Source: JAMXLO01 sp963791495
GTDB taxonomy: Bacteria; Pseudomonadota; Alphaproteobacteria; Acetobacterales; Acetobacteraceae
Reading direction: 5' to 3'
DNA: 64,000 nucleotides
NCBI GenBank assembly: GCA_963791495.1
Contig: CAWBST010000030.1
Location: forward strand, 124,001-188,000
Below, in pieces: positions 35,556 to 44,617 of this stretch; the stretch's first letter is position 1; each line of letters starts with the position of its first letter. The translations under genes were made by a program, and so were the position numbers. The notes under the pieces were generated by a model, which worked only from the letters and a program-made list of their open reading frames with translations, did not search any database and was not told the DNA's origin.

Positions 35556-35912
35556 CTACGTCCTTTCGATGACCTCCATCTGCGCGCCGTCGGGGCATTC
35601 CACGAAGGCGACGTGACGGCCGTTGTTGGGCGGCAGCTCTTCCAGGATGCGTACGCCGTTGCGGCGCAGCGTCGCCAGAGTGCCGGCGTAGTCGTCGGTA
35701 TCCACCGCCATGTGCTCGATGCCGTAGTGCTGCTCGTGGTTCTGCACGGAGATCAGCGTGGTGATGTTGAGCTGCAGGCCGTGCAGATCGACGCGCACGC
35801 CGCGGCCGGGAATGTCGCCCTTCAGCGTGGCGCCGAAATTGTCGATGTAGAACTGCGCGGTCTTGCGCGGGTCGGGGGTCTTCAGATGGACATGTTGGAC
35901 AGCGAATGGCAT
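35556..35912 (-). CDS. Second VOC-family protein
   Basis: A 118-aa single-domain VOC protein with ligand-type residues His in MPFAVQHVHLKTPDPRKTAQ, His in HYGIEHMAVDTDDYAGTL and Glu in FVECPDGAQMEVIERT. Glyoxalase I, fosfomycin-resistance and methylmalonyl-CoA epimerase families share this plan; the length suits a homodimer. It is convergent with the MetE-like gene, its stop codon directly abutting the other's, and divergent from the ABC-transporter operon. Confidence 0.82.
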   Translation of the reverse strand: MPFAVQHVHLKTPDPRKTAQFYIDNFGATLKGDIPGRGVRVDLHGLQLNITTLISVQNHEQHYGIEHMAVDTDDYAGTLATLRRNGVRILEELPPNNGRHVAFVECPDGAQMEVIERT

Positions 35913-36012
35913 GGCCGTTTCTCCCTTTGGTTGACGCGGGTTGCGCTAGCGAAAATACTGCTTGATGAAAGCACTTACACCTAGAAATTGACAAATGTCC
36001 GGGAGGCTGTCG

Positions 36013-37657
36013 ATGGGTATTTCGGCACGGTTCAAGCCATACACCCTGGCGCTCCTGTTCGCGGCGTTCGTCTGCCATCCCGTTGCGGCCCAAACGCAGA
36101 AGGGGACGCTGGTCTTTGCGGTGGAATCGCTCAGCGCGCAGACGTTGGATCCGATCCTGGAGGCGCGGCCAGGCAATGCGATCTATCAGGCGGTGATGTA
36201 TGATTCGCTGGTCGGGTTCGACCTGCAGAAGGGCGGTGTCGGTCCCGGTGTCGCGCTAAGCTGGGAACTGGCCGAGGACGGCCTGACCTGGACGTTCCAT
36301 CTGCGTCCCGGCCAGAAATTCCATAACGGCGATCCGCTGACGGCGCAGGACGTGAAGTTCAGCCTGCAACGCCAGATGGCGCCGAATTCCCTCGCAGCGG
36401 CTGCCCCAACCATGCGCCGCACGATCAAGAGCATCGACGTCGTCGACGATCTCACGTTGAACATCAACACGACCACGCCGCAGATCGGCCTGCCGCCGTC
36501 GCTCAGCCGCGCGGTGGCGCCGGAAGGCGCGGTGATGCCGAAGGCCTATATCGAGAAGGTCGGCGAGGAGGAATTCCGCCGCAAGCCGATCGGCAGCGGT
36601 CCGTGGCGCTTCGTGCGCAGCGTGCCCGGCGACCGGCTTGAATTCGAGGCGGTGGATTATCCGCACTGGCGCGGCACGCCGCATTTCAAGAACCTGCAGA
36701 TCCTGTTGGTGCCCGAGGAAAGCACCCGCATCGCCATGGTGCGCACCGGCGAGGCGGCGATCGCCTCGATCGGCCCGGACACGATGTTGAGTGCCTCGCG
36801 TGGCGGCCTGGAGGTGCTGTCGGTGCCGGGGACCATGCAGGCGCTCTACCAGTTCTGGGGTGCCTATCGTCCCGAGTTCAAGGACAACCCGATCGCCAAT
36901 CCGCGTGTGCGACAGGCGCTGTCGCTGGCGATCGACCGCCAGGCGATCATCGATCAGGTGATGAACGGCCTGGCGAGCATGCCGTATCCGTTCGCGACCT
37001 TCCGCTACACCGAGTACTACAGCGCCGATCGCTGGGGAGAAGTGGGCCAAGGATGCCTATCGCTATGATCCTGTGCTCGCGAAGAAGATGCTCGCCGATG
37101 CGGGCTATCCCAACGGGTTCGATCTGAGCTTTGCCAACACCGCGCTGCCTGGCACGCAGTTCATGGTCGATGTCGGCACCGCTGTCGTCGACATGTGGAC
37201 CAAGATCGGCGTCCGCGTGAAGTTGACCAACTACGAATGGGGTTCGTTTGCGCCGCTGGTTCTGGGTGATCAGGCGCGTCTGGCAGGCAACGCCTCGATG
37301 TATCGCACCGTCGGACGACCGGACGTGCCGTGGCGCTACAACGGTTCCTTCGCGTCGGACAGCGACCAGCATCTGATCGGCGACAAGAACACCTGCGACG
37401 CGACCTGCCAGGAATATCAGAAGGTGGTCAAAGACCTGCTGGCCGAGCGCGATCCGGCGAAGCGCACCGCGCTGACAGATCGCATGGTGGAACTGGTGGC
37501 CGACACCTGGATCGCGGTGCCGATCATAGAGGGCATGGGCTACTATGCGATCAACCGCAAACTGGTCGGGCAGTTCGCGGCCATCCCCGGCCGGCACGAA
37601 CTCGGCGACGTTTTCGAGCGCATACCGCGACCCGAAGAGAAGCCCTGGCCGAAATAG
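36013..37657 (+). pseudogene. Dipeptide/oligopeptide ABC transporter substrate-binding protein, one frameshift
   Basis: About 547 codons if repaired. Start ATG 36013 has a strong ribosome site (GGGAGG, 6 bases away) and a Sec signal peptide (ISARFKPYTLALLFAAFVCH PVAAQ). SBP family 5 features: DPILEARPGNAIYQAVMYDS, HLRPGQKFHNGDPLTAQDVK and NPRVRQALSLAIDRQAI. At about 37035 (in GCTGGGGAGAAG) the frame shifts by one. The first frame ends at 37068; the second carries WAKDAYRYDPVLAKKMLADA and a normal C-terminus to 37657. It would bind the transported solute in the periplasm. A single lesion in a G-run suggests checking reads. Confidence 0.82.
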
Positions 37658-37675
37658 CGCCGGCAGACTGCCGCC

Positions 37676-38593
37676 ATGAAGCGATACATCGTCCAGCGCC
37701 TGCTCCAGGGAGTTGTGCTGCTCTTCATGGTAGCGGCCATCGTGTTCTTTCTCGGGCGGCTCACCGGCAATCCGGTCGATCTGATGCTGCCCGAAGGCTC
37801 CACACCGGAAGACCGTATCGCCCTCATCAAGACACTGGGGCTCGACGGTCCGTTGTACCAGCAATTCCTGATCTTCATCGGCAATGCGCTGAACGGCGAC
37901 CTTGGCACGTCTATCCGGATGCGCGAGCCGACGGTCGACGTGTTCTTTTCGCGTCTGCCGAACACGCTGGCGATCATTCCATGGGCTATCCTGTTTGCCG
38001 TGTTGGTGGGTATTCCGCTCGGGGTGGTGGCGGCGCTCAATCGCGGCAATATCGTGGACCGCGCCGCCGGTGCCATCGCAGTGCTGGGTATCGCGACGCC
38101 GAGTTTCTGGCTCGGCGTGGTGTTGATCTTTGTGTTCAGTGTCGAGCTGGGCTGGCTTCCCTCGGGCCGCATGGGCGGACCCGAACACTACGTCCTGCCG
38201 GTCATTACACTCGGCAGCTTCCTCATCGCGGGCTTCATGCGGCTGGTGCGCTCCAGCATGCTGGATGTGATGGGCAGCGAATTCGTCAAGCTGGCGCGCA
38301 TCAAGGGGCTGAATGAGGGAGTGGTGGTCTGGAAGCACTGCCTGCGCAACGCGCTGATCCCCGTGCTCACGCTGTGGGGTGTGTTCGTCGGCAATCTGAT
38401 CACCGGGGCGATCATCGTGGAGACAGTGTTCGCCTGGCCAGGTGTCGGCCGGCTGACCTACGAGGCGGTGATCTATCGGGACTTCCCGCTGCTGCAGGCC
38501 ATCATCATCCTGAAGGCGATGCTGATCCTGCTGATCAACCTGACGGTGGACATTCTGTACGCCTACGTCGATCCGCGGATCCGGCTGGCGTGA
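37676..38593 (+). CDS. ABC transporter permease, DppB/OppB type
   Basis: A 305-aa inner-membrane permease with six predicted helices. The first helix (VVLLFMVAAIVFFLGRLTGN) is followed by a periplasmic loop ending GDLGTSIRMREPTVDVFFSR. The EAA coupling loop reads EFVKLARIKGLNEGVVVWKH, with the family pattern following (LRNALIPVLTLWG). The C-terminal part carries VETVFAWPGVGRLTYEAVIY. This is the standard DppB/GsiC class. It follows the binding-protein gene by 18 bp and precedes the DppC gene by 10 bp, so it belongs to the transport operon. Confidence 0.93.
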   Translation: MKRYIVQRLLQGVVLLFMVAAIVFFLGRLTGNPVDLMLPEGSTPEDRIALIKTLGLDGPLYQQFLIFIGNALNGDLGTSIRMREPTVDVFFSRLPNTLAIIPWAILFAVLVGIPLGVVAALNRGNIVDRAAGAIAVLGIATPSFWLGVVLIFVFSVELGWLPSGRMGGPEHYVLPVITLGSFLIAGFMRLVRSSMLDVMGSEFVKLARIKGLNEGVVVWKHCLRNALIPVLTLWGVFVGNLITGAIIVETVFAWPGVGRLTYEAVIYRDFPLLQAIIILKAMLILLINLTVDILYAYVDPRIRLA

Positions 38594-38603
38594 CGGGAAG
38601 CGC

Positions 38604-39431
38604 ATGATGCGCAACGCGCCGTGGGTGCCGATCTGCATCATTTCCGTCATGATCTGCATGGCGCTGTTCGCGCCGTTGCTCGCGCCCTTCTCGCCGATCG
38701 ATCAGGCACTGCGCGAACGGCTGGTCCCGCCGTTCTGGATGGACGGCGGCAGCATGAGCCATATCCTCGGCACCGACGCGTTCGGGCGCGATGTGCTCAG
38801 CCGGCTGATCTATGGCGCGCGTGTCAGCCTGCTGGTGGCGCTGCTGGCGCTCACCGCCGGCGGCGGTGTTGGCCTCGTGATCGGCATCGTATCCGGCTAT
38901 ATCGGCGGAACATTGGACAACCTGCTGATGCGGTTGGTGGATGCAGCGTTCACCTTCCCCGCCATTCTGTTCGCGCTGCTGCTCGCGGTGACGATGGGCC
39001 AGGGGCTGGTCACACTGGTGATCGCGATCAGCCTGCTGTTGTGGGCCAGCTTCGCGCGCGTGATCCGCGGCGAGGTGCTGACGCTGCGCCAGCGCGACTT
39101 CGTGGCGCTGGCCAAGGTGCGGGGCTGTTCGTCGCTGCGCATCATGCTGACCCACATCCTGCCGAATGTGCTGAACACGTTCATGGTGCTGGTCACGCTG
39201 AACATCGGTGTCGTCATCATCGCCGAGGCCTCGCTCAGCTTTCTTGGCGCGGGCATTCCACCGCCCACGCCGACCTGGGGGCTGATGATCTCGGAAGGCC
39301 GCGGACGCATCGCCGATGCCTGGTGGGTCGCGCTGATCCCGGGGTTTGCGATCACGCTGCTGGTGCTGTCGGTCAACCTGTTCGGTGACTGGCTGCGCGA
39401 CCGGCTCGATCCGCAACTCCGCCAACTATGA
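38604..39431 (+). CDS. ABC transporter permease, DppC/OppC type
   Basis: A 275-aa second permease subunit. Seen: the cytoplasmic N-terminus and first helix (IISVMICMALFAPLLAPFSP), HILGTDAFGRDVLSRLIYGA (the D-x-x-G-R-D motif characteristic of DppC proteins), and the EAA-type loop DFVALAKVRGCSSLRIMLTH. The last helices end in LVLSVNLFGDWLRDRLDPQL. It pairs with the DppB-type subunit to form the channel. Its stop overlaps the start of the first ATPase gene (ATGA). Confidence 0.93.
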   Translation: MMRNAPWVPICIISVMICMALFAPLLAPFSPIDQALRERLVPPFWMDGGSMSHILGTDAFGRDVLSRLIYGARVSLLVALLALTAGGGVGLVIGIVSGYIGGTLDNLLMRLVDAAFTFPAILFALLLAVTMGQGLVTLVIAISLLLWASFARVIRGEVLTLRQRDFVALAKVRGCSSLRIMLTHILPNVLNTFMVLVTLNIGVVIIAEASLSFLGAGIPPPTPTWGLMISEGRGRIADAWWVALIPGFAITLLVLSVNLFGDWLRDRLDPQLRQL

Positions 39432-40406
39432 GCGGCGAGGTCATTCTCGAGATCCGCGATCTCCACACGCACTTCTTCCTGCGCCGCGGCGTGCTGAAGG
39501 CGGTCGATGGAGTCAGCTTCACGCTGCGTCGTGGCGAGGTGCTGGGGCTGGTCGGCGAATCCGGCTGCGGCAAGAGCATGACCGCGCTGTCCATCATGCG
39601 GCTGCTGCCCGAAGGGATCGGCACGCACTGTCGCCGGTCAGGTGCTGTTGGGGGGTGACGACCTGTTGCGCAAGACCCCGCGAGAGATGCGCGAGATCCG
39701 CGGGGGAAGGATTTCGATGATCCTGCAGGACCCGCAGACCTCGCTCAACCCGGTGTTCAGCATTGGCGATCAGTTGCGGGAGGCGATCTTCCGCCGCACC
39801 CACGCGGCGAGGCGCGATGTGATGCGCGAGGCTGTCGCGGCGCTGCGCCATGTCGATATCGCCGCACCGGAGCAACGCATCGCGCAATATCCGCATCAGT
39901 TGAGCGGCGGCATGAAGCAGCGCGTGGTCGGCGCCATCGCCATGAGCGGGCATCCCGAGGTGCTGATCGCCGACGAACCGACCACCGCGCTCGATGTCAC
40001 CATCCAGTTGCAGTACCTGAAGCTGCTGAAGCGTCTGCAGCAGGAGAGCAACATGGCGATCCTGTTCATCACGCACGACTTCGGCGTGGTGGCGCGGATG
40101 TGCGACCGGGTGGCGGTGATGTATGCCGGGCAGATCGTGGAGTGCGGACCGGTGCGCGAGGTGTTCGAGCACCCGTCGCATCCCTATACGCAGGCGCTGA
40201 TCGCCTCGGTGCCGCAGTTGTCCGGCACGACCGGCCGGCTGGCAACGATCGACGGCCAGCCGCCGTCCATGCTGGATCTGCCGCGCGGATGTCGCTTCGC
40301 GCCGCGCTGCAAGTATGCCATGCCGCGTTGCCGCGACACGTATCCTGACAGCTTCGATGTCGGCGTTGCGCATACCGCGGATTGTTGGCGGCTTGCCCCC
40401 GCATGA
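39428..40406 (+). pseudogene. ABC transporter ATPase, DppD/OppD type, one frameshift
   Basis: About 325 codons if repaired. Residues 1-66 (MSGEVILEIRDLHTHFFLRR; Walker A GESGCGKS; IMRLLPEGIGTH) are in one frame, which stops at 39658. The rest (AGQVLLGGDDLLRKTPREM, signature LSGGMKQRV, Walker B VLIADEPTTALDV, C-terminal oligopeptide-ABC zinc/Cys region CRFAPRCKYAMPRCRDTYP) is in the next frame to 40406. The break lies near 39630. Both ATPase halves are otherwise intact. If real, the transporter would have only one working ATPase of this pair. Confidence 0.82.
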
Positions 40407-41374
40407 CCGGCGAGCCGCTGCTGCGGGTGGAGCACCTGCGCAAGTACTACCCCCTCACCCAAGGTGTGCTGCTCGCCATGACGCTCGGCGAGGTGAAGGC
40501 GGTGGACGACATTTCGTTCGCCATCGCCGCCGGCCGGACACTCGGCCTGGTGGGCGAGTCAGGCTGCGGCAAGACGACTACCTCGAAGATGATCCTCAAC
40601 CTCGAGCAGCCCACCAGCGGGCAGGTACTGCTGGATGGACGCCCGATCCACGGGCTGCACGGCAAGGCGCTGCGTGAGTACCGCACATTGGTGCAGGCGG
40701 TGTTCCAGGATCCATGGTCCTCGCTCAATCCGCGGATGACGGCGGGGCGAATCATTGCCGAATCGCTGATCGTGGCTGGGTGGGACCGGGTCAGGATCGC
40801 AGAGCGCGTCAGCGAACTTCTGGAGCATGTCGGCCTGCGAGCCGAACAGTCGGCGCAGTATCCGCACGAGTTCAGCGGCGGGCAGCGCCAGCGCATCGCG
40901 CTGGCCGGAGCATTGGCGTCGCGGCCACGGCTGATCGTGCTGGACGAACCGGTTTCCGCGTTGGATGTCTCCATCCGCGCGCAGATGATGAACCTGCTGA
41001 AGGACGTCCAGGCACAGGACAACGTGGCCTATCTGCTGGTTGCACACGATCTCGCCACGGTGCGCTACATGGCCGATGACACCGTCGTCATGTATCTCGG
41101 AAAGATTGTCGAGTACGCTCCGACGCGATCGCTGTTCGACAATGTCCGCCACCCTTACACGAAGGCGCTGCTGTCCGCGGTGCTGCCGCCGCGTGTCGAT
41201 CGGGCCGATGACGAGATCGTGCTGACAGGCGAAATTCCATCGCCGCTCAATCCGCCGCACGGCTGCCGGTTCCATACGCGCTGTCCTTTTGTCATGCGGC
41301 GTTGTAGCGAGGAGGAACCTGTCCTGCGTGAGGTCACGCGGGGACATCTCGTTGCGTGCCATCTGGAGGTTTGA
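40403..41374 (+). CDS. ABC transporter ATPase, DppF/OppF type
   Basis: A 323-aa ATPase beginning MTGEPLLRVEHLRKYYPLTQ, with Walker A GESGCGKTT near residue 52, the QAVFQDPWSSLNPRMTAG stretch typical of DppF, signature FSGGQRQRIALAGAL, Walker B LIVLDEPVSALDVS and the C-terminal Cys-rich CRFHTRCPFVMRRCSEEEP segment. It uses ATP hydrolysis to drive import with the DppD-type partner. ATG 40403 overlaps the previous stop (ATGA) in the expected operon manner. Confidence 0.93.
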   Translation: MTGEPLLRVEHLRKYYPLTQGVLLAMTLGEVKAVDDISFAIAAGRTLGLVGESGCGKTTTSKMILNLEQPTSGQVLLDGRPIHGLHGKALREYRTLVQAVFQDPWSSLNPRMTAGRIIAESLIVAGWDRVRIAERVSELLEHVGLRAEQSAQYPHEFSGGQRQRIALAGALASRPRLIVLDEPVSALDVSIRAQMMNLLKDVQAQDNVAYLLVAHDLATVRYMADDTVVMYLGKIVEYAPTRSLFDNVRHPYTKALLSAVLPPRVDRADDEIVLTGEIPSPLNPPHGCRFHTRCPFVMRRCSEEEPVLREVTRGHLVACHLEV

Positions 41375-41375
41375 C

Positions 41376-42594
41376 ATGACTGCACCCCACGGACCGCTTC
41401 AGGGCGTCAAGGTCGTTGCGTGCTCCACCGCGCAGGCCGGAACCGTGCCTTACATGCTGATGGCCGATCTCGGCGCGGAGGTCATCAAGATCGAGGTGCC
41501 GGAGGGTGGCGACAACTCGCGCGGCAGCACCGTGCTGCCCGGTCTCCCTAGCACATACTTCGAGACCAACAATCGCGGCGTGAAAAGCGTGACACTGAAC
41601 CTGAAGACGCAGGAGGGGCGCGAGATCCTGCACAAGCTGGTCGCGCGTGCGGAGATATTCGGGCAGAACTTCCGACCGGGCGCCGCGGAGAAGAACGGCT
41701 TTGGCTACGAGGATCTGCGCAAGGTCAATCCGCGGTTGGTGTATGTGTCGATCTCCGGCTATGGCCCGAAGGGACCGCATGCCGATCTGCCGGGTACTGA
41801 CTCGATGGCGCAGGCGCTGGGCGGTATTGCCGAGGCGTACTCGGCACCGGGACAGCCGCTGCGCACGGGCATCGTGTCCGTCGCGGACGAAACCTGCGCG
41901 ATCCTGGCATTCGGCGGCGCGCTCGCGGCGTTGACGCATGCCCGTGCGACAGGCGATCGGCCAGAAGGTGGATTGCTCGCTGCTCGGCGGGCAGATCCGG
42001 CTGATGGGCTGGACGCTCACCACAGCGATGTGGCGCAACCGCAATCCGGTGACCGGGCAGGCGCGCGTCACCGGCACGCCCGAACGACCGGGGCTGAGCG
42101 CAAGCTTCAATGACCGTGACGGCAAGCCGCTGGTGTTCCAACTGAATGGCGCGCGGCACTGGAAGACGGCGATGACTGCGCTCGGTTTTTTCGAAGTGCT
42201 GGAGAAGGCGGGCTTTGGCAGCCTTGGCGTGATCATCGGCTCGGACGAACGGCGCGAGACGCTGTTGCGCACTTTGGATGATCTGTTCGCCACCGGGTTG
42301 CGCGATGACTGGGTCGCCAGGCTGCGTGGCGCGGACATCGTGTCGGCACCGATCAACACGCTGTTGGAAGCGTCGAACGATCCCGACGTGGTGGCGAACG
42401 GCTATGTCACCGAGGTGGCGTATCCAAAGCATGGCAAGACGCTGAAGGTGCATGGCACGCCGTGGCAGTTTTCGGAGACCCCGGCGCGGATCGGCGTTGC
42501 GCCGGAGCTTAGTGCGCACAATGAAGAAGTGCTGGGCGAACTAGGCTACAGCACGGAGCAGATCCGCGACCTGCGAGAGCGGAAGATTATCTGA
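41376..42594 (+). pseudogene. Second CaiB/BaiF-type CoA transferase, one frameshift
   Basis: About 405 codons if repaired, the normal length. N-terminal frame: GPLQGVKVVACSTAQAGTVP, MADLGAEVIKIEVPEGGDNS, NNRGVKSVTLNLKTQEGREI, PRLVYVSISGYGPKGPHADL and GTDSMAQALGGIAEAYS. Near 41955 one extra G (ACAGGCGATCGG) moves the rest (IGQKVDCSLLGGQIRLMGWT ... GELGYSTEQIRDLRERKII) into the next frame. No other lesion. It is the last gene of the ABC transporter run, starting directly after the DppF stop, so imported carboxylates might be activated here; that is an inference. Confidence 0.82.
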
Positions 42595-42606
42595 ATTCCC
42601 GCGCTT

Positions 42607-43533
42607 GTGACAGCGCGCACGCAGCGTGGGCCAACCGACGCGCTGCGCGGTATCCTGCTGATGTGCGCCGGCGTCTCGACGTTTCCCTTCATGAACGTCG
42701 CGGTCAAGCTGCTCGCCGTACATTACCCAGCGGCGCAGATCACCTGGGCACGCTTCACCGGACACCTGATCGTCATGCTGGTCGTGTTCCTGCCGCAGCA
42801 TCGCTGGGGACTGTTACGCTCGCGACGACCAGCGGTACAGATCGGCCGCTCCGTGCTGATGCTGGCAAGCAACCTGATATTCGTCATGGCGATCGGCAGA
42901 GTGCCGCTGGCAACCGCATCGGCGATCGGCTTCAGCGCGCCGCTGATCGTCACGGCCTTGTCGGTCCCGCTGCTGCACGAACAGGTCGGCTGGCGACGGT
43001 GGAGCGCGGTGGTGGTCGGCTTTGCCGGTACCCTGATGGTGATCCGGCCCGGCAGCGGCTTTCGCGAGCCGGCGGTGCTGTTGTTGCTTGTCTCGTCGTT
43101 TGCCTATGCGCTCTACATGATCGCCACGCGTCTGGCCGGCCGCTACGACAGCGCGGCAACCGGGATCATCTTCGCGGCGCTGTTCGGTTCGCTCGGGATG
43201 AGCCTGGCGATGCCATTCGTCTTCGTAATGCCGCGGTCGATCCTGGATGGGCTGCTGTTCTGCAGCCTGGGACTGCTGGGCGGTTTCGGACACTACCTGG
43301 TCATTCGTGCATTCCAGCTCGGACCGGCCGCAGTGATCGCTCCGCTGGGCTATGTCGAATTGGTCGGCACCGTCATACTTGGCTACGTCGTGTTCGGGAA
43401 TTTTCCCGATCTTTGGACATGGGCCGGCGCGAGCGTGATCATCACGTCCGGTATCTACATCGCCTTGCGCGAACGACGGCGAAGGGAGGAGCGAACCGGC
43501 GTTTCCGCCCCTCCCGCACGCTTGGCCGATTGA
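42607..43533 (+). CDS. EamA/DMT superfamily transporter
   Basis: About 308 aa from a GTG at 42607, 12 bp after the CoA transferase gene. Ten hydrophobic helices form two EamA repeats: GILLMCAGVSTFPFMNVAVK and AVHYPAAQITWARFTGHLIV in the first, LLLLVSSFAYALYMIATRLA and GPAAVIAPLGYVELVGTVIL in the second. Family members (RhaT, YdcZ, RarD relatives) export or import metabolites and amino acids. Its closeness to the preceding operon suggests co-transcription. The C-terminus is Arg-rich and cytoplasmic. Confidence 0.88.
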   Translation: MTARTQRGPTDALRGILLMCAGVSTFPFMNVAVKLLAVHYPAAQITWARFTGHLIVMLVVFLPQHRWGLLRSRRPAVQIGRSVLMLASNLIFVMAIGRVPLATASAIGFSAPLIVTALSVPLLHEQVGWRRWSAVVVGFAGTLMVIRPGSGFREPAVLLLLVSSFAYALYMIATRLAGRYDSAATGIIFAALFGSLGMSLAMPFVFVMPRSILDGLLFCSLGLLGGFGHYLVIRAFQLGPAAVIAPLGYVELVGTVILGYVVFGNFPDLWTWAGASVIITSGIYIALRERRRREERTGVSAPPARLAD

Positions 43534-44060
43534 CCTGCCTCAGCCCGGCACGCCGGTGCGCGGCCGGTTTTGCAGCGGACCTAGCGCATCGCGTGCCACG
43601 CGTTCGACGACCCGCAGCAAGGCCGCACTCGATTCAAGTGCGCGATCGTGGTTTCCGACATCGTCATTCTCCTGCTCCAAAAAACTCGCTGGCGGCGTCA
43701 GCAGACCACCGCCTGCGAGCAAGACACTTTTGCTGTGATGAGGTTTCGCCAGCGGCCTTTCGATGAAGGCTGGCTTGGCGACCCAAATTATCCTGACGTT
43801 GTCGGGTATGATTGTAGCGGTCGAAGCAGATGGTGCGGTAGTCGCGTTGTCGTGAGTCTCCGAAATTACTTGCAACCTTACAGCAAGCACGCGGCAAGCG
43901 GTTGTTCCATCGGGAGATGAAGAAATTGCAATGATCCTTGTCTGGACGGAGCCATCGTTGCAACGACACGATGACCTCCGATGGAAACGCTTGCGTCTCG
44001 TAGCTTCCGCGCATCCAATGCCGGTGTCCGGGCACTCATGCGGGAAGGGGGACGGCCGGC
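43534..44060. other. 527-bp stretch without a confident gene
   Basis: Several short frames cross this stretch on both strands, none with a ribosome site and a family pattern. The minus frame ending at 43540 reads ALLRVVERVARDALGPLQNR in its C-terminal third, which may be a relic of a coding region, but its upstream part (43675-43890) does not look like protein. No RNA gene or repeat was recognised. Confidence 0.45.
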
Positions 44061-44609
44061 ATGCAGGCTGGAGCGAACGGGTCCGCGGACGATGCGGACA
44101 GCCGATGGATGACGTACACGGAACTGGCGCAAGCCCGCAGGATTGCCACGTCTTCTGCGATCAAGCTGGTGTTGCGCCGAGGCTGGCGGCGCCAGAAGGA
44201 CAACCACGGCATCATGCGGGCACTCGTTCCGCCCGCGTGGTCCGAGCCGGCGCTGGGCAGGATCTTCGATGCCGACGGCCATGTCAGTCAGGCCATCAGC
44301 GCACTGGAGGCGTCCGTTGCCGTCCTGCGCGAGCGGGCGGAGGCCGCGGAGCATGCGGCGCAGACCGAGCGGGAGCGGGCGGACCGCGCACAGCAGGCGC
44401 TGAACGCGGAGCGCAGCCGCGCCAATTTGCTGCGTGACCGGATCGATGCGCTGCGCGATGACCTGGCGGAGGCCGAAGCGGCCATGGAGGCGGCACGCTA
44501 CGCGGCCTGGGAAGCCGCGCAATCCGCCGACGCCATGCGCGAAGCCGAAGCCGAGTGGCAGGCACTCGGCTGGCTTGCGCGTATCCGCCGGGCGTGGCGG
44601 GGTGGATAG
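44061..44609 (+). CDS. Predicted coiled-coil protein with N-terminal HTH-like region
   Basis: A 182-aa protein. Residues ~16-52 (WMTYTELAQARRIATSSAIK, then LVLRRGWRRQKDNHGIMRAL) look like a short winged or recognition-helix region rich in Arg, as in plasmid and phage accessory proteins. Residues ~78-160 form a long Ala/Glu/Arg-rich coiled coil (ASVAVLRERAEAAEHAAQTE). The end is LGWLARIRRAWRGG. Proteins of this plan recur in rhodospirilla and methylobacteria, often near mobile DNA, without known function. Good ribosome site (GGAAGGGGGACGG) before ATG 44061. Confidence 0.75.
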   Translation: MQAGANGSADDADSRWMTYTELAQARRIATSSAIKLVLRRGWRRQKDNHGIMRALVPPAWSEPALGRIFDADGHVSQAISALEASVAVLRERAEAAEHAAQTERERADRAQQALNAERSRANLLRDRIDALRDDLAEAEAAMEAARYAAWEAAQSADAMREAEAEWQALGWLARIRRAWRGG

Positions 44610-44617
44610 GGAGCCGG

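Noticed and set aside
36947..38659. 570-codon minus-strand frame opposite the ABC transporter genes
   Set aside because: A shadow of the substrate-binding and permease genes; low-complexity His/Gln/Asp composition and no ribosome site.
43540..43890. 116-codon minus frame after the DMT transporter gene
   Set aside because: Only its last third resembles protein; no ribosome site and a Pro/His-rich beginning. Mentioned only as a possible relic.
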